A stretch of 64,000 nucleotides of DNA, from positions 487,394-551,393 of the forward strand of contig BCKC01000007.1 in assembly GCA_001600455.1 (NCBI GenBank), written 5' to 3'. The position numbers were made by a program, and so were the translations under genes. Of the stretch, positions 9,182 through 20,899 are shown in pieces (within the stretch, counting starts at the first letter, position 1; every line of letters starts with the position of its first letter). Under the pieces are notes generated by a model, which was not told where the DNA came from, made no database searches, and was given only the letters and a program-made list of their open reading frames with translations. Source of the stretch: Endocalyx cinctus. Its lineage: Eukaryota > Ascomycota > Sordariomycetes > Amphisphaeriales > Apiosporaceae.

Positions 9182-10378
9182 ATGAGTTTACATCTGCCTA
9201 CCCGGCGGGTGGCTCAAGTTGGTATGTATCTAATCTATCTACTTAATACCTATTGATTTATCTATCAATTGATAGATTCAGCGATAAAATAATCGTCTCC
9301 ATTCATATCCGCCAAAGCTGATGATTTATTCTTTTCCCCCTCACTCTTCTAGCCAGGGTAACCGTTCAGAGACAACGATCACTACATCTACAATATCTTC
9401 AACCGAACATTCAACGGAGAAATGCCTCTTGGTTTAAATGGGGCAATAGAAAACCCTCCAACACCATCACGCCCGCCGCCAGAGAGATATCCGATCGCGA
9501 AAAGGAATTGTCAATTCAGACGAGTATGATGGACCAAACCACCGGTGACAACATTTTCGATGAAGAACTCAAAGGGGCCGATGATATCGCAAATAAACCT
9601 GCCAAGAAGACCCAGGAGCAACTCATGGACCAACTGGGTATGGGTATAAGCAATGTGAAGGAGCACATGGAGCGCGCCTTGGACCCTAACCCTAGGTGGA
9701 GGATACGCTACCAGAAGAAAAGGGTTATGCAGATGGTCAGGGCCAATGGCGAATTAACCAAGAAGCAGCGTTTAATGATGTCGGAAAAACAAATAACGAG
9801 TAAAAGTACGCCCTTGCCCACCAGCTCCAAGAAGCTGGTCAAGCTATCCCATCAAATTGTGGGCAAGACCGTGGAGGAAGCTATCACGCAGATGCGGTAT
9901 AGTAAGAAAAAGATGGCTAAAGAGGTGAAATGGCAGTTGGAGCAAGCTAGAGACGAAGCCATCGTCAGCCGCGGTATGGGCTTGGGAGAGCCGAACGGCG
10001 AAGGTTCATCTTCATCCACCAGGATTAAACGAAAGGACGGGAAGTGGATCGAAGTTCAGGATCCGACCCGGCTATACGTAGATGAATCCTGGGTTAACAA
10101 AGCTGGGTGGCGTGGTTATAGAATACAATATCATGCTAGGAGCCGCATGTCTGCGATGTGGAGACCCTCGACATGTAAGTCCCTTAACTGGCTTGCTTAC
10201 GTGGAAGAAAGACCCATATATTGACTACTAAAATTTAGGTATATCTATCGTCTTGAAAGAGGAGAAGACTAGAATACGGCAGCATGAGGAGAAGGTCGAG
10301 AAAGAGGCGAAGAAGAAACCCTGGGTTCACCTGCCGAACCGTCCTGTAACCGCGCAGAGGCCATATTACTCCTGGTAG
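9182..10378 (+). CDS. mrpl22: Mitochondrial large ribosomal subunit protein uL22m
   Basis: Exons 9182-9221, 9353-10174 and 10239-10378 (introns of 131 and 64 bp, GTATGT...CTAG and GTAAGT...TTAG) give 333 residues. The N-terminus is Arg-rich and acid-free (MSLHLPTRRVAQVARVTVQR), as expected of a mitochondrial presequence. The uL22 core contains KLVKLSHQIVGKTVEEAITQM, then YVDESWVNKAGWRG; the last exon supplies ISIVLKEEKTRIRQHEEK and ends PVTAQRPYYSW. uL22m lines the peptide exit tunnel of the mitoribosome. The third exon restores the conserved beta-hairpin end, which supports both splice sites; the Cys created at the second junction is a minor uncertainty. Confidence 0.9.
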
Positions 10379-13300
10379 GGTTGGAGATGTCGTCATCCCT
10401 GTTCTCTTGATAGCATCCCGTTTCACCGGTACGGTTCTGTAGATAAACATGTATGACAAGTCGGTATCGGCACGATACTTGTAAAACTATCTCATAAAAT
10501 ATTGACTCAAATATAAAATTTGCGCGCACGCGAGGTTTCCTGTCCGAACCAAACACGTGGGGGGATCCCTCTTAGAGAAAGAGAAAGGGGGGAACGAGGG
10601 AGGCAAGGGAGTTACTTGTTTGATAAGGACTAGTGGGTAATCTACTCCTCGCGGGAATATTCCAAGGCTACCTACCAAGATGATTTCGAACTTCTCTACA
10701 TTGCATGGAATTCTCCGACGTCGGGGTTAGAAAGGGCTAGATAAACGAAGGCGCCGTGTCGCCAGCACACTCTGTGTATGTTACATGGTACGTGATAAGC
10801 TGGTTTTGTGATACTTTCGTGCTTGTCGGAGTCTTTTGGGCGCTTGCTTATTTGGTAATCATGACTACGATGCAGCGCAGAGCCACGTTCGTCCCCAACT
10901 GAGAGGAAGACATACCACAGTACAGTACCTTTGGCGAAGCTAATTGACTACCCCAGAAATCGCCTGTCCATTTAGATGATGGTCCGTGTAGTGAAATCCA
11001 CTTAGTGGTGTACGCTGCATAATAGATAAAGATGCATTTTCTTTGTACGTGTCGGGTGTGTGTAGTGCGTGTGCACACTCGTGTGTTTTGTACTTAGCGC
11101 TCCGTCGTGCGACAAATGCGTACATATAGGTACGGTATTCCGGATATTTTTATACTACCTATATTAGGTAGCTTCTTCGCTACTTACAGAAATTCGTCGT
11201 GCTATAAAGCTCTAGGGAGGTCTACGGCGTGTTCTCGCCCATCGGCTGAAATGACCGCACGGGGAAAATGCGGACTAGTATTCCAAAGAAAATCCGGGCT
11301 GGAGGGTGGGTATATGTACACGATCACGTATTAGCAAGGGAGAAACTCCCACCGGAGGCGGCTCGTACACTACTTTCTCTTAATGGATATGCTGGGCCGA
11401 GTTTAGTGATGGGGGCGAAGGGTCCCGTGATGAAGTGACATATTTAAAATAGAAAGAGGTTACGTAGTACAAAGTTACATTGCATTTTCTTAACCCGGCC
11501 AAATACCTCAGCTCCATACTACCAAGCATTATGATATACATAGGACGTGATAATTGACTCAGGGGCAAATCGGCCAATTTTATTTTTCTCATTTGCTACT
11601 TAAGTGTTCGTCTCTTTCGGGTTTAAACTTCTTGGATGCAGTATGTAGCAATCTAAATACGAAACGCATAAAGAATACAGCGCCAATAGACGATAATCTA
11701 AGCCCAATAAGGGAATAATAAAATAATTGTTATCACATCTGAAACCGCTAAAGAGCTATACCCTTGACTGCTCGTCTACTCGATTCGGTAATTCAGATTG
11801 GTTGGTTATTGGTAGTATACATAATACAAAGTATACTTGTATAGATTCTCGTTTAGTGTAGCTGTAACTGGCATAAACCAACAGTGAACAAACCTGGGGT
11901 CTTGGGGAAGTCTTGCTTGGTTCAATGATTGGATATCAGTCGTTGGTGAAACAATGAAGCGCCGTACACATGACAAACATTGCTCATTGCTCATATCCAC
12001 GAGTAGGACATGCTAATTAAAAGAGAGAAAAAAAATCATCTTGATCTTCGATATGGCGAGGCTTATTAGATTTTAGGAAATGGATGGAGATATGAGACGA
12101 TTCCCCCTATGAGGAATCGAGAAGGATGAAAAAGGATGCACATATGAACCGCGCTTACTGTTTGTAACTACCACACTACATACAAGTACATATCACTTAT
12201 AAGTACTTGGCATCGTTGATAATCTGTGCGTAACTTAGTATATATGTACTCCGTACATGGCATATTTTGTAAATACCCTGCGTCGATCTCCCATGTCCGA
12301 TTTAATGTGACACCCAAAAAACCATCCTTTTCTCTGTCTACCAAGTAGTGTACTATACTACTATAGTTAGTGGGCAGTAACGCATTAATTGGAACCGCAG
12401 GGGTATTATATATATCTCTCTTACGATTTACATTTACATCCATGAAGCATCAGTCTTGTATTCATGCAAATGTACATTATAAGCTGACGGGCAGTAAAAT
12501 ATCTACTGTGTAACCAACTCTGTACTCGTAAACGTGTCCAGATATTGAAAATATATTCCGAGGTAAGGATAACAATTCACTTTGAACTTCCGTATTTGAT
12601 GTCAAACATGGTGATGATTCTCTTTTTTCCCTATTAGTGGAGGTATTTAATCTGTGCTCGTAAATACTAAATCAAAGTACGTAGTAAATAGCTTTCTTGC
12701 AATATAAATAGTAGGTAAGTTAGGTACTTTGGTAGGTCCCACTTAGAACCATCTAAATACCTAGGTACTTATCTACCAAGTAAGTACGTAGCTGTCAACC
12801 GCCGGTGTCCGCTTCGATCCTAAAAGGGATATGTTAATTTAGATGATACGTACTTAGCTGTTGGAATCCATTATCGTGAGGATTTGGTAAAAGAATAATA
12901 AAATAAGTTAAGATAGAAAACCAAGCGGTAGAAAACGAGAAAGAAACTCGAATTTGAAAATTGAATGACAAGTTGGACTGGTCACGTAAGGCGTGTTACG
13001 TGTCTACTTAATAACTTCAAGAAAATATACATTAATGGCCAAGTTATTACTTCGTACCTACCTACCTAGGTACGTATATAAGTACGCAGAAGTACGTACA
13101 AACATCGTCTATCATGATATCTGCCTAGGTATATAATTCAGTTCACGATATTTTCATTCGCAGTAGGTCGTGATGGATCAAAGAAAATAAATACACTTGA
13201 ACAAAAAGTCCTCGTAATGAAAATAAAGGGCCGTTAAAAGGTGCCTCTCAATATACAAAGCATGTGTATATGATTCCGTCACCCCTCCCTTCCCCCTCTA

Positions 13301-14359
13301 ATCAATCTACCTGGTCACCATAGCCCAATAGACCCCGGTCTCTAGAAAAGCGAAACCTAGTGCAGTACGATCCAATCCAATCCAACTCAATCCATAATAT
13401 CCAGTACTTCCGTACTAGGCATAGGCGGTATTAGGGTAAGCATCCTGGCATCCTAACATCCTAGCATCGTAAGTACCGGAACTGGCATACCAAATTTATA
13501 TACTACATCTACTTACATCCACTCCCTCTCCGATATTCATCCTCTTCTTCACCTCTCTTTTCAAGGTTTTCGCCTACCTCTTCCTCTTTGGTGCTGTCTT
13601 AGCCCGTACACTCTTTCTATTCTATCCGGCGCGGAGCATCGCCTTCCATTCTTTCTCTTTTCTTCTTTCCCTACCTATCTATATTCATCAACCCACGTTA
13701 TTTACCCGTATTTCAACAGAGGGAGTTTTCACTTTTCACTTGTTTACCCCTTTCAATCGACCGGCATACCCTATATACAACCTCAAAATATCTAAGCCGA
13801 CCTTAGACCGTCGAGGGCCCTTTTTCATTCGTGCAGTTATCTAGGCGACAAGATTGAGCGAATCGTCCCGGGTAGTGGAATTTCCTGAAGCTCAAAACAT
13901 CGCGATCGCATATCTCTTCGCCACTCAGCTGTAATTATTAGCAAGGAAGAGGTCGTTGTAGGATTTAGGAGCTGGACCACCTATCGGGCAACTTGGTATA
14001 ACGTCATCGCCCGACCTTCGTACCTGGAGACCACCTCGGCGTCCGAACCACAGGCTTCCTGTTACTACCCATCCCGGCAAACCCTTCACACATATAGCCA
14101 GGCTATAATGGGCAGCCGTGTAAAATTCTGAATTCATCGCCATCCTCCTCATCCTTTAATTCTTCCGTCAGCCAGTTTGACAATATTTGTTTGAGATACC
14201 CTATACCAATTCACTTCGTCTTTTTTTTTTTTCTCCTCTTCACCTGCTTTCTCGACCTGATTGCCGTCAATATACAAGATTCGATAATCATATTGACCTG
14301 GATCAACTTTCATATTACCCCGCGTATACGACCAGGTGTTCCGAGTACCTAGCTTGAAG
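10379..14359. other. Gene-poor region of about 4 kb
   Basis: No frame here has recognisable protein similarity. Content: 3' flank of mrpl22, scattered TACCTAGGTA-like words (12710-12790, 13055-13085), a small 8-bp tandem repeat, and from about 13500 a long pyrimidine-rich stretch that is probably the promoter and leader of the CFEM gene. Unrecognised non-coding transcripts cannot be excluded. Confidence 0.5.
13441..13472. repeat. Tandem 8-bp repeat, CATCCTRR x4
   Basis: Four adjacent imperfect units (CATCCTGG, CATCCTAA, CATCCTAG, CATCGTAA). A short (TCCAA)n-like stretch lies just upstream at about 13368-13395. Confidence 0.7.
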
Positions 14360-15492
14360 ATGGTACTTATACAGATTCCACTGTTGTTGCTGCTCTCGCT
14401 GAGCCATGTTTCAGCTCAGAGCACGTCAGCTTCTGCATGCGCCGTCGGGTGCGTTGATGGCGCCTTTGGAAACACCGGAACAACGGGATGCTCCGTAGGA
14501 GATACCCTCTGTATGTGTGGATTTACCACCGATATACAAGACGGCATCAGAGATTGCATCACCGGTGCATGCAGCTCCGAGGCAGATGTTCAGATCCCCT
14601 TAGCCGAGACGTACGGCGCATCTCTTTGTAGCGGTAAGATAGCTAATCCTTAACTAAGCTATTGATGACAAAAAAAAATAGCTCTCCCCTCTTTGACTAC
14701 GTCAGGAAAGCTCATTATTCGTTTTATAGCTGCGTCATCTACGGCAGCGGCGGCGGCGGCGGCAACAGCGGCTACCGAATCGACCACTACGTCGGCCGCG
14801 GAGGCTACCCCGACTACGGAGGCGGCAGCTGCAGTGACTACTAGCGCGGCGCCGACAGATTCTCAGTCAACAGAGACGCCCGCTCCCACTTCCACTCCGA
14901 GCCAGACTACGGAGCAATCAGCCCAGGAAACATCATCGCCGGAGACATCAGCATCTAGTCTGGATTCCGCGTTTGCAACGTCGGTAGTTTCTGTAAGGAG
15001 AATTCCATCAACGGAAAGAGATAGCAGGTACTAACCAGATCCCAGTCATCGTCGTCGTCGGCGCCAATTTCAGCAACAGCGACCTCCAGTGCTGATACGG
15101 CCGGAGCGGACGCCTCGGCTTCGTCAAGCGGGCTCTCGACCGGAGCGAAAGCCGGAATCGGGGCCGGGGTTGGTGCCGGAGTCGCCGCGGCAGCTATCGT
15201 TGCTTTGTGCATCTGCCTCCGACGTAGGCGGAAGAATAAGGAGCACGGACTTAAGATCTCCAAGCCTAAACCTGTATCCGGAATCCATCGATACCATTAT
15301 AACATTCGCCAATCAGACTTAGCCGACTTACCTAAGCCTTTCAACGCGAGCGCGGCTCCTGCGGTTCCGAGGGAGAAAACTTACCAGCGACCAACGTCGG
15401 ATGCATCGTCGTCTTACTCCACAGAGCTTAACAGTAACCCGTATCGTTACGAGGATCAGGTACGTAGGACGCAACCAAGGATCCTGATATAG
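14360..15492 (+). CDS. CFEM-domain cell-surface protein with one transmembrane segment
   Basis: Preferred exons 14360-14633, 14730-14992 and 15046-15492 give 327 residues. Residues 1-19 are a signal peptide ending VSAQ. The CFEM domain follows with eight cysteines, including GCSVGDTLCMC; the Asp before the fifth Cys is at the position of the haem-iron ligand in known CFEM proteins. A long Ser/Thr/Ala-rich stalk comes next, then a membrane span (GAGVAAAAIVALCICL) and a basic stop-transfer RRRRK, leaving a cytosolic tail of about 85 residues. This is a type I membrane protein rather than a GPI-anchored one. CFEM proteins bind haem or act in host/cell-wall interaction; the role here is unknown. 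An alternative acceptor at 14681 is also in frame. A possible donor GTACGT near 15459 leaves the extreme C-terminus uncertain. Confidence 0.8.
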
Positions 15493-15855
15493 TCGTGGTC
15501 TGGTCCATCCTACAAGGCTGCCTCGTTTTTTCCCTTCTCTCTTCAACCCCTTGTTCTACAATCAAAAGCACGGCAACGAAGCCGTTCACGTCGATAGTAT
15601 CCTTTGATTCGCATGGTTTGAGTTATTTTCGAGCGTTGAAGCCCTCCCTGCTTATCATATGGATGCACATTGAAACGGTTCACAGCCACGGGGGATGTTG
15701 TTACTCTCAAGTTTCTTATTTTATTCTTCTGCTTTTGGCTGCAGATTTCCTGATAGGTGCTCATGATTGTTTGTTATTGTCGCTACGTGACGGGTCGCCG
15801 AGACAGAAAGGCATGTAGTCCTGAAATGTAAATAATACCCTGCTATTGATTGGCG

Positions 15856-15886
15856 GGAAAGAAAGAAAGAAAGAAAGAAAAAAAAA
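15856..15886. repeat. (GAAA)n microsatellite
   Basis: Six to seven GAAA units ending in an A-run, downstream of the CFEM gene. Confidence 0.85.
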
Positions 15887-16787
15887 GAATAAAGACAAAC
15901 TCGTATATATACCCTTTTTTTTGAGAGACAGAGAGTATCTTGCCACTCCTCTTATTACCATGTACTGACCAGTGACAATTTCCTTGATATTTTATTATTA
16001 CTATCGTAAAATCGATATACATAAGTATAGAGCAGATACATATACCTACTACCTACCCGTGCTAGGTATACTTGTACTTGTATATGTATGTCTACTTCGG
16101 TATACCAATCATAATTAGCGTATACGACAGACTCAAGTCAATCAAGTTGGTATTGACCGTCTAACCTGTTCTGTTCGTCCGTCTGTGTGTCTGTCAGGTT
16201 GAGTGTGGCCTTATACGGGCTGACGGGTACACGTACGGAAGGTTGAGCCAATTAGATGTATAGGTGTCAGCGGGAATAGCGGCCGGGAATAAGCTATAGG
16301 GTGCTACGCTACAGTCGACAGTAGGTAAAATTACTAGGTATCATGCAGGCATGCCATGTCATGACCTACTATTTACGTCCACGGGTACAGTACTACAGTA
16401 GGTACTACCTAGGCGGACAGTATTATAGGTACCAGGTAATGATTATAGTGACGACATAGGCTTAGGGACGTCATTCTGATTTGATAGGGCTGCTGTGCTG
16501 AAGGTGGCCTAGAACGCCTAGAAGCTACTTAACATAAGCCTGTCAGGTTTTGTCGGGCCTGTTTCAGGCTACAACGTTATTTGGATACAGTACTGTGTAC
16601 GTGCTGAAATACGTGTATATGTAAGAGATAATACTGCACAATAGTTTATACGTGAGCACTCTTGGCTCATGATCCGAATATCTTACCTTTGCCTGTTAGC
16701 CTGTCTTGTGATATTTTAGGTACTAATCAGGGCTTCCTAAAAGCAACGTTCTTCCTGTAAATGTACATGTACCTGGACTTAATCATG

Positions 16788-16811
16788 AAAAAAAAAAAAA
16801 AAAAAAAAAAA
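16788..16811. repeat. Poly-A tract (24 nt)
   Basis: An uninterrupted homopolymer of A in intergenic DNA. It could be a slippage tract or the tail of an old retro-insertion; no flanking element or target-site duplication is visible. Confidence 0.85.
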
Positions 16812-17671
16812 CCACAGCACATGGAACAGTATAGATAAGTGTTAAATTTATTATTATAAACATACTAAGAGATATATCTAGGGTATATACCTAGGTACGT
16901 ATAGGTACTAAGTACCAAGTACCCCTACTTTTATAGGTATTAGATCACTTAACCGAAAAAAAATTCAAGAATTCCAAGTTACACTTTTATGGAACCTCTT
17001 TTTTTTTTTTTTAAAATACTTTTTTTCTCTATTAACCCTTCACCCCAAGAAAAATTGAATCCCATCAAATTAATATGTGAAATTGTAATAGGTATGTATG
17101 GACGATGATAAGTGAGAATGAGTAGGTTAAATATATGTGTATATACGTAAAAAGATATCTACGTATCATAGTGCCGAGGAGCGAGCTGTGTCGATCACAT
17201 AGTCGAGACCCCGTCCAACTCACGCCATTCTCATTACCTGCCGAATGAAATAAAAATAATCAAAATTCTCCGTCGCGTTGACCAAGTGTTGATCACCATT
17301 TCCATTTCCCCTTATTAAAAAAAAAATTTACTAGAATTTTATTATTATTATTTTACGAGGCCTCAGCAAAACTCTACCCACCAGCCTACCGTCTACCACC
17401 TACTGTACATATGTACACACCCACGTCGCCACGCTATTTCCCCATACTTGTAGACAACTGCACTACTACTTTTCCACACCCACTCAGCCACCTACCAACA
17501 TTTCTATCGCTTCAAACGCTATAAACGCTACGATATACTATTACATTCACCACGTATTCGTATGCGACAATTTCAATCGGTTCATTCTTTTATATCGATT
17601 CCGTCCTTATTGTACTGTCATCCAAATCACATGAAGCCTTCCGGGGTCTCTTCAGAAAAATTTCATTCAAG

Positions 17672-20600
17672 ATGGCGAATCCCGTGGGTGAGGAAAACTG
17701 GTTAGCCTATATTGAAGAAGAGAGCCGGCACGCTACAAACCTCGAGACCCGCGTCCAGATTGTTGAACTTTTCAAATCGGCCGTATCTTCCGAGCCAGGG
17801 AGTCTAAAAATATGGTTGGCTTATTGCGAATGGTTCTGGTCGCTTTTTACCGACAGTCGATCTAGCGAGGCAGGTTGGCCCGAAGATGAACAGCACCTCG
17901 GTCGCGAGATATTCACTTTCGACGCCGGTCTTAGTCTATGGAGTGACGGGTACGAGGCTATCAAATATCGGATAAATGACAGCCACCAATTCTGGGACCG
18001 CTGGGTCTCTATCGAGCTCGATCAGTTGGACAGGACACGTACTCCGAGCGGCGTTAAACGAATAACCCACCTATATCGAGACCGTCTCCAGATCCCCCAT
18101 TCCAACTGGGAAAATACGTCGCAGATGTTTTCGAGCTTCTTAACGACCTACAACAATACCGCGTACGAGTCCGTCTTCAAGGAGATCACCGCGAACGCTC
18201 AGGAGGCCAAAACCGCGTACGGCCTGAGAGAACCCCACGAACTAATCCTCAATAAAGCCCTTAGATCCGCCGATCGTGAGTCGTACAAGCAGAAGATGAG
18301 AGAATACCTCGACTGGGAAATGAGACAAATCAAGGAAGCTAAGAACCAGTCTCTGGCTTTGTCCCTTTGCGTAGGCTTGTATTCGCGTGCCTTGAGTGGC
18401 GTTTTCGCCTTAGATGACGACGTCTGGACTAGTTTCACCGTTTATCTATCCGGCATACGCAACCAGCCAAAATTTGCGCAGATACACCGTACCTTGCCAA
18501 ACATGCTTGATCTTCTCCAGAGAGCGACGTCACATTGCCCCTGGTCGGGCCCGCTATGGTCTAGGTACATAATGACTGCCGAGGAAGCTGGCTGGTCATT
18601 CCATAACGTCGAATCGATCAAGCATGCCGCTACTAATACGAAAGCTCTGGATCGCGATGGCATGACTGGTGTTTTAGACATGTATACAGCTTGGTGTGGT
18701 TTTCTCAAACGAACTTCTATGGATCCTGCCGCCTCCGAAGACGCAGCTGATGTAGCCGAAGTCGGCCTACTCGCGGCCTTGGAGGACGTCGAGCTCTGGG
18801 GCAAACGACTTTACAAAGACCAGTATCGTGGTGACCCCAACTATAGACTTGAGCGAATCTTAATTCAGTTTCTCACCGAAGTGAAGGGCGATGTTAATCA
18901 GGCCAGGATGCACTGGAGCCGCATGGCGGAGCAGCCTTTGCTTGCGAACAGCTACGATTTCTGGCTCAACTACTATCTCTGGGAGATGATGATTTTCTCT
19001 TCCAGGCCGAGAGGTCGAAGCCCGACTCCGGCTACTCCGATTGGAGATGTGAAGTCTAAACAAGTACCTGACGTAGCCACCAGCGTGCTGCAACGCGCGG
19101 TGGCACGTAGGACTCTCGACTGGCCCGAGAGAGTCATGGAAGTATATCTACAGCATTGTAATGACTACGAGCAGCCTGCCACCCTCCACCACGCTCTCGA
19201 CACCGTCTTTAAAGCTCGGAAGAGTATAGCCAAACGTCGTGAACGTGAGACTGCCGAAGCCGCCGCGGCTTATGCTGCGCAACAAGCTGAACAGGCTCAA
19301 TATCAAGCGACTGCTGCTATCTCCGAAGTACCTGAAGTTGACGCGTCACCGTCTAGTTCAAAGCGAAAGCGGGAATCGACTCCCGAGAATTCGCACGGCG
19401 CAAGCAAACGCGTCAAGAGCGTAGAGGTGAACGGGAGTGAAGCGGCATCGCAGGAACAAGTGTTGAAGCGTGACCGAGAGAATACTTCTGTAATGGTTAC
19501 GCACTTGCCACCCGATTGTACACAAACCCTCCTGAAGAGATACTTCAAAGAATACGGACATATCAACAACGTCATTTTAGAGAAGGAGGCAGACGAGCAG
19601 TCGAGCTCGGCTTTGATTGAATTTAGATCTTCTGAAGACGCCCAGTCAGCACTTCTACGTGATCAGAAATACCTGAATCAATTCCAGATTAACGTCAAAC
19701 CAGGTACTGGTTTGACTCTTTTTGTCACAAACTATCCTCCCGCGGCTGATGAAGCATACATCCGCAAAATATTTGAAGGCTGTGGCGAGGTGTTCAGCGT
19801 ACGCTTGCCGTCGCTGAGACACAATACTCGTCGCCGGTTCTGCTACGTATCGTTTCGAGATGCGGACTCTGCCCTCAAAGCCACGAAATTGGATGGGAAA
19901 CTTCTGGAGGGCAAGTACAAACTTCAGGCGAAGTATTCAGACCCAGGTAATAAAAAGCACCGCGAAGGGGCGACTGCCGAGGGACGAGAGCTCTCCGTCA
20001 AATGTGTTGATTTGACAGCCACGGAAAGTGACCTTCTTGGTATCTTCAGTAAATATGGGAAAGTTGAGGGCGTACGAATGCTCACAAATATGAAGGGGCA
20101 CAATATCGGTACCGCGTATGTGGTATTCGAGACTAAAGATGGCGCTCAAAATGCCCTACAATTGGATAACACCAAGTTCAAATCACAAATTCTTCAAGTT
20201 GAAGTCGCTAAGGAAGTGAACTTTAAACCCACGTCTACTATCAGAGGGGATATTTCTTCCAAGGCTTCTTCTCCCGCTCCGTCTATGGATGGCGACGTCG
20301 CGATGTCTGATAGCGTGTCCCAACCGAAGCCCAGCGAGATCCAGGAACGGACCTTCGCCCTCATGAACGTTCCAGACACCGTAAACGATGCTCGTATCAA
20401 GGCAGTTGTGGAGAAATACGGCGAAATAAAGAAAATTATCCTAAGACCAGATCACCAAGGGGCCATCGTCGAGTTTGCGGATGCTGCCGTAATTGGACGT
20501 GCAGCACTCGCCCTAGAAGGTCTCGAGATTTCACCCGGTTACAAGCTACGAACTGGTTTGGTGAAGGATTTATTTAAGCAGAAGGGTGAAATAAGAGACG

Positions 20601-20899
20601 AGCCAGCTGCTTCGGGTAACAAGGGTAAATCTAATGATATCCAGAAGCATAACAATTTCATGCCACCACCGCAGAACATCCGAAGGCCTGTCCTAGGCCG
20701 TGGCGGTGCCAAACGGGGACTTGGGTTCACCGTTACGAGCAAGAAGGACCAAGGCAAAGACACTACGCACAAGGGCGTCAACGGTGCAAACGGCGGCAAT
20801 GGCACGACTCCTGCCGTCCAGCCGAAGAGCAACAAAGATTTCCGGGCCATGTTTCTCAAACCAACCACGTCAGCGCAAAACGGCAAAGAATGCAGATGA
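17672..20899 (+). CDS. prp24: Prp24/SART3-type U4/U6 snRNA annealing factor
   Basis: A single exon encodes 1075 residues. The N-terminal half (about 1-560) is made of HAT-type helical repeats with spaced Trp/Tyr (IWLAYCEWFW, FWDRWVSIELD, WPERVMEVYL). A basic segment SSKRKRES follows at about 565. Four RRM-like folds follow at roughly 604-680, 685-760, 772-848 and 893-965, e.g. TLFVTNYPPAADEAYIRKIF and FALMNVPDTVNDARIKAVV. The extreme C-terminus carries NKDFRAMFLKP, the motif by which Prp24 contacts the Lsm2-8 ring. The family re-anneals U4 and U6 snRNA during spliceosome recycling in the nucleus. HAT repeats plus RRMs is the SART3-like layout of filamentous fungi, longer than budding-yeast Prp24, which lacks the HAT half. 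Confidence 0.92.
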   Translation: MANPVGEENWLAYIEEESRHATNLETRVQIVELFKSAVSSEPGSLKIWLAYCEWFWSLFTDSRSSEAGWPEDEQHLGREIFTFDAGLSLWSDGYEAIKYRINDSHQFWDRWVSIELDQLDRTRTPSGVKRITHLYRDRLQIPHSNWENTSQMFSSFLTTYNNTAYESVFKEITANAQEAKTAYGLREPHELILNKALRSADRESYKQKMREYLDWEMRQIKEAKNQSLALSLCVGLYSRALSGVFALDDDVWTSFTVYLSGIRNQPKFAQIHRTLPNMLDLLQRATSHCPWSGPLWSRYIMTAEEAGWSFHNVESIKHAATNTKALDRDGMTGVLDMYTAWCGFLKRTSMDPAASEDAADVAEVGLLAALEDVELWGKRLYKDQYRGDPNYRLERILIQFLTEVKGDVNQARMHWSRMAEQPLLANSYDFWLNYYLWEMMIFSSRPRGRSPTPATPIGDVKSKQVPDVATSVLQRAVARRTLDWPERVMEVYLQHCNDYEQPATLHHALDTVFKARKSIAKRRERETAEAAAAYAAQQAEQAQYQATAAISEVPEVDASPSSSKRKRESTPENSHGASKRVKSVEVNGSEAASQEQVLKRDRENTSVMVTHLPPDCTQTLLKRYFKEYGHINNVILEKEADEQSSSALIEFRSSEDAQSALLRDQKYLNQFQINVKPGTGLTLFVTNYPPAADEAYIRKIFEGCGEVFSVRLPSLRHNTRRRFCYVSFRDADSALKATKLDGKLLEGKYKLQAKYSDPGNKKHREGATAEGRELSVKCVDLTATESDLLGIFSKYGKVEGVRMLTNMKGHNIGTAYVVFETKDGAQNALQLDNTKFKSQILQVEVAKEVNFKPTSTIRGDISSKASSPAPSMDGDVAMSDSVSQPKPSEIQERTFALMNVPDTVNDARIKAVVEKYGEIKKIILRPDHQGAIVEFADAAVIGRAALALEGLEISPGYKLRTGLVKDLFKQKGEIRDEPAASGNKGKSNDIQKHNNFMPPPQNIRRPVLGRGGAKRGLGFTVTSKKDQGKDTTHKGVNGANGGNGTTPAVQPKSNKDFRAMFLKPTTSAQNGKECR

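Larger units (their letters stand above)
15493..17671. other. Intergenic region, A+T-rich with simple repeats
   Basis: About 2.2 kb without a supported gene. It contains a (GAAA)n stretch, a 24-nt poly-A run, many TACCTAGGTA-like words (16030-16080, 16320-16440, 16880-16925), and the leader of the Prp24-type gene. Confidence 0.55.

Noticed and set aside
13925..14152. 75-codon minus-strand open frame upstream of the CFEM gene
   Set aside because: No similarity or signal was recognised and it lies in the pyrimidine-rich leader region of the CFEM gene.
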